A DNA stretch of 64,000 bases from Bacillus sp. S/N-304-OC-R1 (GCF_019749375.1 NZ_JACWFE010000023.1:1-64000), one strand, 5' to 3'; counted from the first letter of the stretch, positions 26,167-34,326 are shown. Notes: generated by a model not told the origin, from the sequence alone. Numbers and translations: made by a program.

Positions 26167-26215
26167 TTGACTAACTAGTCAATTTCATTTTAATCCCAGT
26201 TGACCAGTTAGTCAA
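26167..26215 (-). promoter_or_regulatory. promoter and twin TetR operators of ABC-TetR operon
   Basis: Two dyads, TTGACTAACTAGTCAA (26167-26182) and TTGACCAGTTAGTCAA (26200-26215), 33 bp apart centre to centre. Read leftwards, TTGACT inside the second dyad is the -35, with a 17-nt spacer to TAAAAT (26187-26192), so one operator covers the -35 and the other the transcription start. Confidence 0.82.
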
Positions 26216-26230
26216 CTTGTTTAGGAGAAC

Positions 26231-26255
26231 AAAAAAAGAGCTATCATAAAAGCTC
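26231..26255 (-). terminator. terminator after DHA2 MFS gene
   Basis: Stem GAGCT/AGCTC with surrounding pairing, followed by seven T in the minus direction, 27 nt beyond the MFS stop. Confidence 0.7.
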
Positions 26256-26282
26256 ATCGCTCTTACAATAACTCTTTAATCG

Positions 26283-27794
26283 TTATGCCTCTTTTTTTGC
26301 TACTTCGACACGGTCCTTGCCCATTAAGAAAACAACAATCGCTGATATTATGATTGGAATAAGGGCCAATAAGAATGTAAATGTAATAGAAGTTGACAGT
26401 GAATCAATAATCTTATCTAAAACAAAGCTAGGAATTTTTGCACGTTCACTCGCTTCAAACAATTGACGTGAATCCCCGATATCTCCAAATTGATTGCCGC
26501 CCCCGCCCATTCCTTTGAAAGCATCAGCTAATTTCTGTGTAAAAACTTTATTTTGAATGGTGCCGAAAATGGTAATCCCAATCGTCATTCCAAACGAACG
26601 TAAGAAGGAATTAGTTGAATTGGCTGTTCCTCTGAAATGCGGCTCCAAATTGTGAACAGAAGCTGTTGGCAGCAGGGAAAATGAAAAGCCCATTCCAAAA
26701 CCGACAATAATCATATAAACAGTTAACAACAATCTAGATGTATCAGGCGTTAACGTGCTAAGGAAGTACATCCCTGCAAAATAAGAAATGACGGAGATGA
26801 TCATTAAATTGCGAAAACTTGTTTTCGTTTGGAAGATCCCTCCGATGGCACTGCCAGCTACTGAGCCTAACATCATTGGCATTAAAATTAATCCTGCATT
26901 AGTTGCTGACCCTCCATATACTGCTTGAACGAAGATCGGAATAAAAACGGTTAAGATAATAAAAGTACCGCCGTATAAAAAGGCTAAAATTTGTGAAGTA
27001 GCAAATAAGCGCCTCTTGAAAAGCCAAAATGGCAATATCGGTTCCTTCGCCTTTAGCTCGAAAATGAAAAATGCAATAAAACATAGAACGAAACCGCTAA
27101 ATAAACCAATCACTTCAACGGAATCCCAAGCATATTTCTTTCCGCCCAGTTCTAAAGCAAACATTAAACAAATGATTGCCGCAACGAGAGTAATCGCCCC
27201 TCCCCAGTCGATTTTCTGATCTTTTAATTGAGAGGATTCTTTATAATAGCGAACAATAAGAATGAATGAGAGAATTCCAATCGGAACATTGACATAAAAT
27301 ACCCAATGCCAGCTAATATATTCTGTAATATAGGCTCCTAATAATGGGCCAAGCACACTGGAAGCGCCAAATACAGCACCAAGTAATCCTGTCATTTTCC
27401 CACGTTTTTCAGGAGGGAAAATATCGAACACGATCGTAAAGGCAATCGGCATTAATGCCCCTCCCCCGATCCCTTGAATCGCACGATAAACACTTAATTG
27501 AACCATCGTTTGGGCAATTCCACATAGAGCTGAGCCTATTAAAAAGACGGTTAAACCAAAGATAAAAAATCGTTTACGTCCGAACATATCTGATAGCTTT
27601 CCGAAAATCGGCATCCCTGCCATAACTGCAACCATATAAGCGGAAGTTACCCAGACAAATTTATCAAAGTCACCAAGATCTGAAACAATTGTCCCCATTG
27701 CCGTTGCGACAATCGTATTATCCATCGCGGACATTAGAATACCAAGCAGCAAACCAGCCACGACAAATTTAATATTGCTTTCCTGTGAAATCAT
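26283..27794 (-). CDS. DHA2-family multidrug MFS exporter (14 TM)
   Basis: 503 residues with fourteen membrane helices. The N-terminal AMDNTIVATAMGTIVSDLGD is the DHA2 motif D1, GKLSDMFGRKRFF is MFS motif A, and GLLGAVFGASSVLGPLLGAYI is motif C of drug-H+ antiporters. These place it in the EmrB/QacA group. It also contains a glycine-rich loop (GMGGGGNQFGD) before the last helices. Transcribed alone; upstream of the AGGGAGAGC ribosome site there is only AT-rich DNA and no adjacent regulator. Likely exports lipophilic drugs, dyes or siderophores by proton antiport. Confidence 0.9.
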   Translation of the reverse strand: MISQESNIKFVVAGLLLGILMSAMDNTIVATAMGTIVSDLGDFDKFVWVTSAYMVAVMAGMPIFGKLSDMFGRKRFFIFGLTVFLIGSALCGIAQTMVQLSVYRAIQGIGGGALMPIAFTIVFDIFPPEKRGKMTGLLGAVFGASSVLGPLLGAYITEYISWHWVFYVNVPIGILSFILIVRYYKESSQLKDQKIDWGGAITLVAAIICLMFALELGGKKYAWDSVEVIGLFSGFVLCFIAFFIFELKAKEPILPFWLFKRRLFATSQILAFLYGGTFIILTVFIPIFVQAVYGGSATNAGLILMPMMLGSVAGSAIGGIFQTKTSFRNLMIISVISYFAGMYFLSTLTPDTSRLLLTVYMIIVGFGMGFSFSLLPTASVHNLEPHFRGTANSTNSFLRSFGMTIGITIFGTIQNKVFTQKLADAFKGMGGGGNQFGDIGDSRQLFEASERAKIPSFVLDKIIDSLSTSITFTFLLALIPIIISAIVVFLMGKDRVEVAKKEA

Positions 27795-27932
27795 AGGAGC
27801 TCTCCCTTCGACTTATAGTTTTACTTTTCCTATTTTTTACCAAAATATTTTTTAGTTTCTTGCCTATTATAATTGAAAGCTTTTCTTTTTTCTATCCTAA
27901 TTTTCAAAGTAGTTTATGTAACTTTATGCGAT

Positions 27933-27967
27933 AAAAAAAGAACATAGTCATATTATAGACCTGTTCT
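27933..27967 (-). terminator. terminator after histidine kinase gene
   Basis: AGAACA (27939-27944) and TGTTCT (27962-27967) plus inner pairing, then a seven-T run in the minus direction. Confidence 0.7.
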
Positions 27968-27995
27968 CATTATTATTTCGCTATCATAAGGCCGG

Positions 27996-29291
27996 TTAAT
28001 GCTGAAGCAGGAGAATCTTCTTCCTTTGCCCACTCTCAGCTCTATCCATTGGAAGGTCAATAACGACCTCTGTCCCGACCCCTTGTATACTCTTAATATT
28101 TATTTTCCCTTTCATGCACTCGATAATTCTAAAAACTACCATCATCCCTAGTCCTGTACCGTTACTGGTCGTTGAAAAATAAGGTTCTCCTAATTTACTT
28201 AAGGTCTCCTCGCTCATTCCTGTTCCATAATCAATGATCGTGATTTTGCATATATAATCCTTTCTCTCAGCCTTTACCTTAATTAGTCCTCCAATTTCAG
28301 AAGCATCTATGCTATTTTTCAAAATATTTACGACAGCCTGTACAAATTTAGAATAGTCTCCAGAAACATGACAAGGATAACAACTGCTGATTTCTAGCTT
28401 CATTTTTGACTGCTCAGCAAACGGCTTTACAATGTTCACTGATTCCGTTAACACCTTTTCAATTGATATTTGTTCTATAGTATCAGGATATGGCTTTGCA
28501 AAAGTGAGATAGTCTGTAATAATCTTATCGATTCTATTAATCTCTTCCGCTGCAATGTCAAAATAAGCTTCTCTTTTTTCATCTGGAAGGGACTGCTCCT
28601 CTTTCAGCAAATGCATCATTCCCCTTACAGTCGTTAGAGGATTTTTTATCTCATGATTAACAGATGCTGCTAAATGGCCAACAATATCAATCTTATCAGC
28701 ATATAAAATTCTCATCCTGATTAAGTAATTTCTTTTAATGGCTTCAAATGAAAGGTTTACAATTATAATCCCTATAAGATTTGTTAATAAGAAGCTCCAC
28801 CAAAGATCAAAAGGAAGTGATTTATTTTGCAGGAGGGCGACACTTAATAAAATGACAGTGGAAAATAGAGTGATAACAAAAGATGCTAGAAGCACTTTAT
28901 TATGTGTCCTCAATCGAAAATAATAAGGTCTTATCAAAATCGTTAATACTGTAAATAGAGGAGTAGTTGTAGCTGTTATTAATAATCCATTAGTTCCACC
29001 GTGAAAAAATCTAATAAAAATCGTTTCCAATGAAAGAATAATTCCCACAAGAGGACCGCCATAAATGGTTCCAAACCATAATGGAATTCTTCTTAGATCA
29101 AACTGCATTCCATTCTTATTATAGAAGGAAAAGACCATACATAGGAGGATTGCTGCTGCAGATGTAAATAAAATAGCATATTTACGGACAAAAGGACTAT
29201 TAGGTTTACTTTCCACCCAAAATTGATGAATCGCAAGGGTAATCAAAATAACTAATAAATTTAAAAGTAAGTTGCTGCTTTCATCAATCAT
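27996..29291 (-). CDS. sensor histidine kinase with LytS-like membrane domain
   Basis: About 431 residues. Six membrane helices occupy residues 10-190 and include a 5TMR-LYT-like signature (IPLWFGTIYGGPLVGIILSLE). The kinase core follows: HisKA H-box VNHEIKNPLTTVRGMM, N-box VVNILKNSIDASEIG, D-box IIDYGTGMSEET and G-box GTGLGMMVVFRI. The combination of a multi-span sensor with a Spo0-type H-box resembles sporulation kinases such as KinB. No response regulator gene is adjacent, consistent with an orphan phosphorelay kinase. The ATG at 29291 has better spacing from GGGGAGG than the one 9 nt upstream. Ligand unknown. Confidence 0.87.
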   Translation of the reverse strand: MIDESSNLLLNLLVILITLAIHQFWVESKPNSPFVRKYAILFTSAAAILLCMVFSFYNKNGMQFDLRRIPLWFGTIYGGPLVGIILSLETIFIRFFHGGTNGLLITATTTPLFTVLTILIRPYYFRLRTHNKVLLASFVITLFSTVILLSVALLQNKSLPFDLWWSFLLTNLIGIIIVNLSFEAIKRNYLIRMRILYADKIDIVGHLAASVNHEIKNPLTTVRGMMHLLKEEQSLPDEKREAYFDIAAEEINRIDKIITDYLTFAKPYPDTIEQISIEKVLTESVNIVKPFAEQSKMKLEISSCYPCHVSGDYSKFVQAVVNILKNSIDASEIGGLIKVKAERKDYICKITIIDYGTGMSEETLSKLGEPYFSTTSNGTGLGMMVVFRIIECMKGKINIKSIQGVGTEVVIDLPMDRAESGQRKKILLLQH

Positions 29292-29498
29292 TACACTCAT
29301 TCCTCCCCAATAATGTTTGTCTGTAATGCTTGATCCACGAATGATCTAAAAAGGGAAAAAGTAGGAGAAATCAATTTTTATTATAAAAATAATAACATAC
29401 ATAGAAAAAAATGCCTATAAAATATTTATGAATAAGTTTGAATTTAATAAACTATTAAATTGAAGAAATTAAGAGGATTTTTAATAACTTATATAGGA

Positions 29499-29525
29499 AA
29501 AAAATACCGGAGATCCGGTATTTTT
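29499..29525. terminator. bidirectional terminator, left flank of structured segment
   Basis: TACCGGA and TCCGGTA form a stem with a two-base loop, with A-runs on one side and T-runs on the other, so it can end transcripts from either direction. Confidence 0.8.
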
Positions 29526-29696
29526 GAGTTTAAAGAAATTTATAAATCAGTGCAATGACCCCTGTCAGGAGCCAAACCCAAGCCCCAGGTCATATGGGAG
29601 GAGGAAACTTTCCCTTCTCATTTGGGGCTTGTCTATTCAGTCCTCAAAAACCAGATTACCAATGATTTTGGTTTTTCGTCATAGAATAGCACTTCC
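29526..29696. ncRNA. structured intergenic segment, possible small RNA
   Basis: A gene-free segment between terminators. It contains AAGCCCC (29580-29586) pairing with GGGGCTT (29624-29630), an inner GGGA/TCCC hairpin, and AATGACC (29554-29560) pairing with GGTCAT (29588-29593), giving pseudoknot topology. AAACCA/TGGTTT (about 29648-29673) could be a second terminator. On the minus strand it would be a ~140-nt 3' extension of the tauE transcript or a separate RNA ending at the strong hairpin at 29499-29525. Direction and function cannot be decided by reading. Confidence 0.35.
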
Positions 29697-30473
29697 TTAT
29701 AAGATATCCAGCCAGATCTTAACTGCAGTTGCTAAGATGAGTAATGCTAATATGACCTGTAAAATTTTTGTATTCACTTTTTTCCCTGCCATTGCACCTA
29801 ATGGAGAAGCTATTAAACTAGCAACGACCATAATTAGTGCGGGGATATAATCTACCTGGCCCGTTGTAATTTTTCCTACTGTCGCCCCAATCGAAGATAT
29901 AAACGTAATCGCCAGTGAGGAAGCAATCGTCATTCGAGTTGGGATTTTTAACACAACAAGCATAATTGGAACTAACAAAAAGGCGCCTGCCGCCCCAACA
30001 ATACCTGCTCCAAGCCCAACAATAAGAGCAAGCACAGCAGCCAGCCACTTATTAAATTTCACCTGATCCAACGGAATGTCGTCAATACTCTTCCTCGGAA
30101 TAAACATCATTACAGCAGCAATTAAAGCCAGAATTCCATAAATGACATTTATTCCGCCTTCTGACATGAGCTTTGATCCAAATCCGCCAATAAAGCTTCC
30201 TATTAGTATACTAACACCCATATAGCCAATTAACGTTTTATTTAAGTAACCGCCTTTCCGGTAAGCCCATACTCCACCGATGGTTGCAAAGAACACTTGT
30301 ACAGCACTGATGCCTGAAACTTCGTGGGCACTGAAGGCAGCAATCCCAAATAAAGGCGGGATGTATAAGAGCATCGGGTATTTTATAATCGAACCTCCTA
30401 TTCCCAGCATCCCGGAAATATAAGATCCTATGAATCCAATTAGAAAGATTGTTATGATAAATGCAAAATCCAT
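29697..30473 (-). CDS. TauE/SafE-family sulfite/anion exporter (YrkJ-like)
   Basis: About 258 residues with eight membrane helices, with the two-fold TauE/SafE repeat ([23 protein letters not shown] in the first half, [19 protein letters not shown] in the second). Family members move sulfite, sulfoacetate or other sulfur anions out of the cell. The ATG at 30473 is preferred over the GTG 9 nt before it because of AAGGGG spacing. It is the last gene of the TusA-adjacent persulfide cluster, matching the position of yrkJ in the B. subtilis yrkE-J cluster. A terminator-like hairpin separates it from tusA. Role inferred: export of sulfite or thiosulfate made by the persulfide dioxygenase. Confidence 0.85.
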   Translation of the reverse strand: MDFAFIITIFLIGFIGSYISGMLGIGGSIIKYPMLLYIPPLFGIAAFSAHEVSGISAVQVFFATIGGVWAYRKGGYLNKTLIGYMGVSILIGSFIGGFGSKLMSEGGINVIYGILALIAAVMMFIPRKSIDDIPLDQVKFNKWLAAVLALIVGLGAGIVGAAGAFLLVPIMLVVLKIPTRMTIASSLAITFISSIGATVGKITTGQVDYIPALIMVVASLIASPLGAMAGKKVNTKILQVILALLILATAVKIWLDIL

Positions 30474-30490
30474 TTGTAACACCCCTTAAG

Positions 30491-30513
30491 AAAAGGGAAC
30501 CTCTATGGCTCCC
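30491..30513 (-). terminator. hairpin between tusA and tauE
   Basis: GGGAGCC/GGTTCCC stem with a 5-nt loop and a TTTTC tail in the minus direction. It may reduce, rather than stop, transcription into tauE. Confidence 0.5.
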
Positions 30514-30521
30514 TCTTCAGT

Positions 30522-30761
30522 TTAGTTATTCCCCTTTTTAATCCAGAACTTAAACACGCCGTTTTCCTCTTCTTGCTTAACTAATTCATGGCCGCCTGAT
30601 TTTGTCCAAGCTGAAATATCATTGACCGAACCTTTATCAGTTGTATGAACTTCTAGGATTTGACCAGCTTCCAGCTCATTCATCGCCTTTTTTGTTCTTA
30701 CGATTGGCATTGGGCACGCTAATCCTTTTGCATCTAAAAACTTTGAAGTTTCCATTGTCAT
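30522..30761 (-). CDS. TusA/SirA-family sulfur carrier (YrkI-like)
   Basis: 79 residues; the TusA signature LDAKGLACPMPIVRTKKAM includes the sulfur-accepting Cys of CPMP, followed by EAGQILEVHTTDKGS and DISAWTKSGGHEL, the whole length of a TusA domain. It would carry persulfide sulfur between rhodanese-type enzymes in the cytosol. The sequence is nearly identical in the core to the TusA domain at the N-terminus of the TusA-rhodanese protein encoded at 32538-33116. It lies 36 nt after the rhodanese-MBL gene with a clear AGGGGGAATGAC site. Confidence 0.92.
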   Translation of the reverse strand: MTMETSKFLDAKGLACPMPIVRTKKAMNELEAGQILEVHTTDKGSVNDISAWTKSGGHELVKQEEENGVFKFWIKKGNN

Positions 30762-30797
30762 TCCCCCTAATTTTGGTTGAGTGTATTAGTGTTTAGA

Positions 30798-31925
30798 TTA
30801 TCTGACAGCACAACGGTTTGGACCGATTTCCATTTCACGCTGCTCTTCTTCTGATGGAGTGATTTTCCCCATATTCGTTTTGCGAATTTCTTGATATGCG
30901 TTTGGCTGCGGTGGTAGGTTTTCAGTTACTAGCTTTCTGAATTCAACTTCATCTGCAATATTTAAGCCATGGTTTTTCGCGAATAGTGTGCCAAGCTTTT
31001 CTGCGACACTGCCGTCTTCATTTATTTCATCAATGATCATGAAATGGGCAGGCAGAACGACTAGCTCTTCAGATAGTTCTCGATAGCGCTTATACAAGCT
31101 TTTACGTAAATCTCCTACCCAGTCCTCCGCAAGCCCCGCTAAATCAGGTCTTCCGATTGAGTCAATGAATAGAATATCTCCCGAGAGCAAATATTTTCCA
31201 TCGACTACAAAGGATTTTGAACCGATAGTGTGGCCAGGTGTGTACAATGCATGAACATTGATATTTGTTCTTCCGATAGTCACAACATCGCCATCTTCAA
31301 GCGGTTTATATTCAAACGTCACTTCAGTTGCATCCTTTGGAGGAAGCCAGTAAACTGCATTAGATTTTTCTGCAATTATGCGGCCCCCAGAGATATGGTC
31401 TGCATGAAGGTGAGTATCGAAAACATGGGAGATTGAAGCGTTCAAACTTTTTGCGAAATCAAGGAAAACATCCGTCATTCTTGTTGCATCAATTACAATT
31501 GCTTCTCCATTGGATACAACCATATAAGATAAGCAGCCTTTTCCAATACGGACAAATTGATAAATTTCTCCGCCATCTTTCAGATCACCAATTTTTACTG
31601 GTTCCAAATGTTCACTCCATGCTTTCATGCCACCCTCTAAATAAGAAACAGTTAAGCCAGCTTCTGAAAGCATTTCTGCTACGAAAATAGATGAGCCTTC
31701 TTTTGCACACACGACTAAAATATCTATATTAGATGGAACCTTATCAAGAATATCTTCTACTCCATCAAGCAAATCAAAGTAAGGAATATTTAAGTGTTCA
31801 AATTTCTCACCTTCAATTTTCCAATCTTGAAAATCCTCGGGATTGCGTACATCTAAAATAAACAATTCTTCTTTAATAAAGATCTTCTTCGTAACCTCTT
31901 TTGAAGTCATAACATTTACAGCCAT
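30798..31925 (-). CDS. rhodanese-metallo-beta-lactamase fusion, persulfide dioxygenase type (YrkH-like)
   Basis: 375 residues. An N-terminal rhodanese domain (about residues 5-105) carries LDVRNPEDF and the active Cys in VVCAKEGSS. The remaining part is a metallo-beta-lactamase fold of the persulfide dioxygenase branch: [12 protein letters not shown] (metal-binding His/Asp cluster), YTPGHTIGS and [14 protein letters not shown]. Such enzymes oxidise glutathione or bacillithiol persulfide to sulfite, and the rhodanese domain can exchange sulfur with sulfite to form thiosulfate. The order is rhodanese first, unlike staphylococcal CstB. It has its own CsoR-family operator (31933-31946) and is followed 36 nt later by tusA. 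Confidence 0.9.
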   Translation of the reverse strand: MAVNVMTSKEVTKKIFIKEELFILDVRNPEDFQDWKIEGEKFEHLNIPYFDLLDGVEDILDKVPSNIDILVVCAKEGSSIFVAEMLSEAGLTVSYLEGGMKAWSEHLEPVKIGDLKDGGEIYQFVRIGKGCLSYMVVSNGEAIVIDATRMTDVFLDFAKSLNASISHVFDTHLHADHISGGRIIAEKSNAVYWLPPKDATEVTFEYKPLEDGDVVTIGRTNINVHALYTPGHTIGSKSFVVDGKYLLSGDILFIDSIGRPDLAGLAEDWVGDLRKSLYKRYRELSEELVVLPAHFMIIDEINEDGSVAEKLGTLFAKNHGLNIADEVEFRKLVTENLPPQPNAYQEIRKTNMGKITPSEEEQREMEIGPNRCAVR

Positions 31926-31932
31926 CTCAATT

Positions 31933-31946
31933 TACCCCCTATGGTA
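31933..31946 (-). promoter_or_regulatory. CstR/CsoR-type operator upstream of rhodanese-MBL gene
   Basis: TACCCCCTATGGTA matches the TACCCC-N-GGTA pattern of the CsoR family and lies immediately upstream of the start codon. Confidence 0.7.
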
Positions 31947-32007
31947 TTATTTTAGTTTTTAAAAAAGGCTTTTTTCCTAAACTTTGTTGTTTTTACACTA
32001 AATAGTG

Positions 32008-32140
32008 AACCGTTCCTTTCCGCTTCAGGCACTTGCTTTCCGCGGGGAGGAAGTCGAGCCTCCTCGCCGTCCCGTCTGCGGGGTCTCGACCTTTCCTCTA
32101 TTTCCCACAGGAGTCAAGTGCCTTCCGCTCCAATCCACTA
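32008..32140. repeat. GC-rich dispersed Bacillus-type repeat, long palindromic
   Basis: A 130-nt block much richer in G+C than its surroundings. GGCACTTG (32028-32035) pairs with CAAGTGCC (32115-32122), and GTCGAG (32053-32058) pairs with CTCGAC (32085-32090), giving one long hairpin. I recall very similar sequences (..TTTCCGCGGG.., ..GGAGTCAAGTGCCTTCCGCTCC..) as dispersed repeats in many Bacillaceae genomes. Open frames in it are not genes. Confidence 0.6.
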
Positions 32141-32210
32141 TGTGTTTTAAATATTGTCAAAAAATCAACAATCTTTTAGAAAACAGCCAAAAAAATTAAA
32201 ACGTTAATGT

Positions 32211-32279
32211 GACATCAGCATCTTTGGGAAAGTAACTGCAGCAGCCAAGGGGCTTTACGCCTCTTTTCCCCCTGACGTC
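32211..32279 (-). other. branched hairpin element downstream of glutaredoxin gene
   Basis: GACATCAG (32211-32218) pairs with CTGACGTC (32272-32279). Inside, GGGAAA (32226-32231) pairs with TTTCCC (32265-32270) and AAGGGGC with GCCTCTT. Read on the minus strand this is a 3' structure just beyond the glutaredoxin stop. No T tail follows closely, so it is not a plain terminator. Possibly a dispersed structured repeat. Confidence 0.45.
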
Positions 32280-32289
32280 TGCATTTTTA

Positions 32290-32523
32290 TTAGTTTTGTA
32301 AGGCCTTCATAATTTGTTCAGGATCGTATCCAATTACCCACTTGCCATTAATTTCTGTTTGCGGTACTCCCATTTGACCAGTGATTCTCATAAGCTCTTG
32401 CATCATAAGTGGATTTTGTTCAACATTTACCTCTTTAAAAGGAAGGTTTTGTTGGTTTAAAAAGTTTTTGATCATCACACAATAGGGACATCTTGTTGTT
32501 GTATAAACAGTAATGCCATTCAT
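32290..32523 (-). CDS. glutaredoxin-like protein
   Basis: 77 residues, a full-length short glutaredoxin: ITVYTTTRCPYCVMIKNFL with the redox CPYC motif, the cis-Pro segment MGVPQTEI and the GYDPEQ C-terminal pattern. It would reduce disulfides or persulfides of its neighbours in the cytosol. The gene lies 14 nt after the TusA-rhodanese gene in the same direction, so it belongs to the persulfide operon. Confidence 0.9.
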   Translation of the reverse strand: MNGITVYTTTRCPYCVMIKNFLNQQNLPFKEVNVEQNPLMMQELMRITGQMGVPQTEINGKWVIGYDPEQIMKALQN

Positions 32524-32537
32524 TTTTCAGCACCCCT

Positions 32538-33116
32538 TTATTTGTTTTCGATTCCTGCAGTTTGACCAGACCATTCACTCATCCCTGGCACAACATTAAA
32601 TACTTTACTAAACCCTTTTTCAGCAAGCTTTTGTGCCGCTAAATCACTGCGGTTTCCTGTTCGGCAAACTACAAATATTTCACTGTCTTGATTTAATTCT
32701 GCTATATGTTCTTCCAATTCACCTAAAGGAATAGAGATGGCCTCTGGGATATGGCTAAAAGAATATTCAACAGACTCTCTGACATCTAAAATTACTAAGT
32801 TCTCACTCTTATTCAGATTATGTTGAAGCTCCTCATTCGAAACAACGTAAGGATGTTTTCTTATCGCTAATTCTTCGCCAGATGACTTTCTTAAATAATG
32901 TTTTAGAACATCGCCATTCACAATCGTTCCTAAATATTGATGACCAGCACTTTTTGCCCATGCCTGAATATCAGCTTTGGATCCCTTATCTGTTGCCTGA
33001 ACCTCTAGCACTCCACCAGCCTCGATGGTTTTGATTGCCTTCTTTGTTCTTACAATTGGCATAGGGCAAGCAAGGCCTTTCGCATCTAATACAAAATCTA
33101 TTTTGATTTCATTCAC
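32538..33116 (-). CDS. TusA-rhodanese fusion sulfurtransferase (YrkF-like)
   Basis: About 192 residues. The first ~75 are a TusA domain (LDAKGLACPMPIVRTKKAI, sulfur Cys in CPMP). The last ~95 are a rhodanese domain (VILDVRESVEYSFSHIPEAI; active Cys in VVCRTGNRS). This fusion is the arrangement of B. subtilis YrkF, a persulfide relay from rhodanese to TusA. The start is GTG 33116, 8 nt behind AAAGGGGG; the longer frame begins inside the preceding rhodanese gene. A CsoR-family operator lies 17 nt upstream, so it may have its own promoter inside the cluster. Confidence 0.88.
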   Translation of the reverse strand: MNEIKIDFVLDAKGLACPMPIVRTKKAIKTIEAGGVLEVQATDKGSKADIQAWAKSAGHQYLGTIVNGDVLKHYLRKSSGEELAIRKHPYVVSNEELQHNLNKSENLVILDVRESVEYSFSHIPEAISIPLGELEEHIAELNQDSEIFVVCRTGNRSDLAAQKLAEKGFSKVFNVVPGMSEWSGQTAGIENK

Positions 33117-33133
33117 ATTAAAGCCCCCTTTTT

Positions 33134-33147
33134 TACCCGTAGGGGTA
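33134..33147 (-). promoter_or_regulatory. CstR/CsoR-type operator upstream of TusA-rhodanese gene
   Basis: TACCCGTAGGGGTA on the + strand, a near-perfect TACCC/GGGTA dyad, in the 50-nt gap between two genes of the same direction. Confidence 0.75.
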
Positions 33148-33166
33148 TCAATTATCTTAAAAAAAT

Positions 33167-33463
33167 TTATTCTTTTTCTTCTTCCCAATCGAGCATTCCA
33201 CCTGCCATATTGATTACTTTAAACCCTTGGCTTTCAAGGAATTGACAAGCACGACCGCTTCTCCCTCCTGAACGGCATACCAGTACATACTCTTTCGATT
33301 TATCAAGCTCATGCATTCGGAATTCAAGTAATCCCAGTGGAATATTCAAAGCGCCAGGGATTTTTCCCATTGCGACTTCATCCACTTCACGGACATCAAT
33401 AAGATTTAATGACTGGCCCTTTTCAATTAATTCTTTGATTTCTTTCGCAGATAGCTGTTCCAT
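33167..33463 (-). CDS. single-domain rhodanese
   Basis: About 98 residues. LNLIDVREVDEVAMGKIPGALNIPLG, then the active-site loop VCRSGGRSGRAC and the C-terminal GGMLDWEEE cover one complete rhodanese domain. It would transfer sulfane sulfur from thiosulfate or persulfide to a thiol acceptor. The ATG at 33463, 8 nt behind AAAGGAG, is chosen over a GTG 9 nt upstream. It lies between the DsrE-like and TusA-rhodanese genes in the persulfide cluster. Confidence 0.9.
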   Translation of the reverse strand: MEQLSAKEIKELIEKGQSLNLIDVREVDEVAMGKIPGALNIPLGLLEFRMHELDKSKEYVLVCRSGGRSGRACQFLESQGFKVINMAGGMLDWEEEKE

Positions 33464-33501
33464 CACAGTCACTCCTTTTATTTCCCATTTTCGGACTCCC
33501 T

Positions 33502-33981
33502 TTAGATAAATAGATTTACATTGCCGTTTTCTGCATCTGCCAGATAAGCTGCAACGCCTGCATATTCCACATTATTAAGCAGCTCTTCTGCCTTAAGTCC
33601 AAGAAGATCCATTGTCATCGTACATGCAACAAGCTTAATATCTTGTTCTTGAGCCATTTCGATAAGCTGCGGCAAAGTCATCGCATTATGCTTCTTTATG
33701 ACATTCTTTATCATTTTAGGACCAAAGCCAGCAAAGTTCATTTTGGAGAGCCCCATTTTATCGGCCCCTCTCGGCATCATCTTTGCAAACATTTTTTCAA
33801 TAAAGCCCTTTTTAATCATCATATCTTCATCTTTACGTAAAGCATTCAAACCCCAAAATGTATGAAAAATGGTTACTTCATGATCATATGCAGCTGCTCC
33901 ATTTGCGATAATGTACGCTGCCATTGCTTTATCATAATCCCCGCTAAACAGGATAATATTTGTTGTTTTTTTATCAGTCAT
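33502..33981 (-). CDS. DsrE/DsrF/DrsH-like sulfur protein (YrkE-like)
   Basis: About 159 residues. The start is ATG 33981 behind AAAGGAGGATTACA; upstream extension crosses an operator and is not conserved-looking. It has TNIILFSGDYDKAMAAYIIANGAAAYDHEVTIFHTFWGLNAL at the N-terminus and QLIEMAQEQDIKLVACTMTMDLLGL near the C-terminus, with a Cys in VACTMTM that is at the usual sulfur-binding position of this family. It would act as a sulfur carrier with TusA and rhodanese. It is 38 nt upstream of the single-domain rhodanese gene. Confidence 0.88.
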   Translation of the reverse strand: MTDKKTTNIILFSGDYDKAMAAYIIANGAAAYDHEVTIFHTFWGLNALRKDEDMMIKKGFIEKMFAKMMPRGADKMGLSKMNFAGFGPKMIKNVIKKHNAMTLPQLIEMAQEQDIKLVACTMTMDLLGLKAEELLNNVEYAGVAAYLADAENGNVNLFI

Positions 33982-34008
33982 TGTAATCCTCCTTTTTGTA
34001 ATTACCAT

Positions 34009-34022
34009 TACCCCTATGGGTA
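34009..34022 (-). promoter_or_regulatory. CstR/CsoR-type operator upstream of DsrE-like gene
   Basis: TACCCCTATGGGTA, a near-perfect dyad typical of the CsoR family, between cstR and the DsrE-like gene. Confidence 0.78.
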
Positions 34023-34065
34023 TAATGTTATTAAAAATAAAAAAGAGTGTCAACCCTTTTTTTAT

Positions 34066-34326
34066 TCACCGACTTTTAACAAGTAGATTTACAGCTTCTT
34101 TCACTAATTCCTCTGTATTTTCACCTGCTTGTTCTGCATTTCGTACACATTCAACTAAATTGGAACTGACAATTACCCCAATAGTACGATCAATAGCCGA
34201 TCTTGAAGCAGAAAGCTGTGTAATGACATCTTTACAGTCTTTTCCTTCTTCCATCATTTTTAAAATACCACGAAGCTGTCCTTCAATGCGCTTAATTCTA
34301 TTTTTCATTTGATCATTATAGTTCAT
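34066..34326 (-). CDS. cstR: persulfide-sensing repressor CstR (CsoR family)
   Basis: 86 residues of the all-helical CsoR/DUF156 fold: MKNRIKRIEGQLRGILKMMEEGKDCKDVITQLSASRSAID, then NLVECVR. It has the two cysteines at the CsoR ligand positions (DCKD and VEC), but the His of copper sensors (GHLKGC) is replaced by Asn (SSNLVEC). That Cys-Cys pattern without His is the mark of CstR, which senses per- and polysulfides by forming inter-subunit tri/tetrasulfides. It closely resembles staphylococcal CstR over its whole length. At least four matching operators lie in the neighbourhood. Confidence 0.9.
   Translation of the reverse strand: MNYNDQMKNRIKRIEGQLRGILKMMEEGKDCKDVITQLSASRSAIDRTIGVIVSSNLVECVRNAEQAGENTEELVKEAVNLLVKSR

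Noticed and set aside
29524-29850. 108-codon plus-strand ORF
   Set aside because: It starts in the structured segment and runs antisense through the tauE gene; no family resemblance.
32005-32199. 64-codon ORF
   Set aside because: It lies inside the GC-rich dispersed repeat and is an artefact of it.
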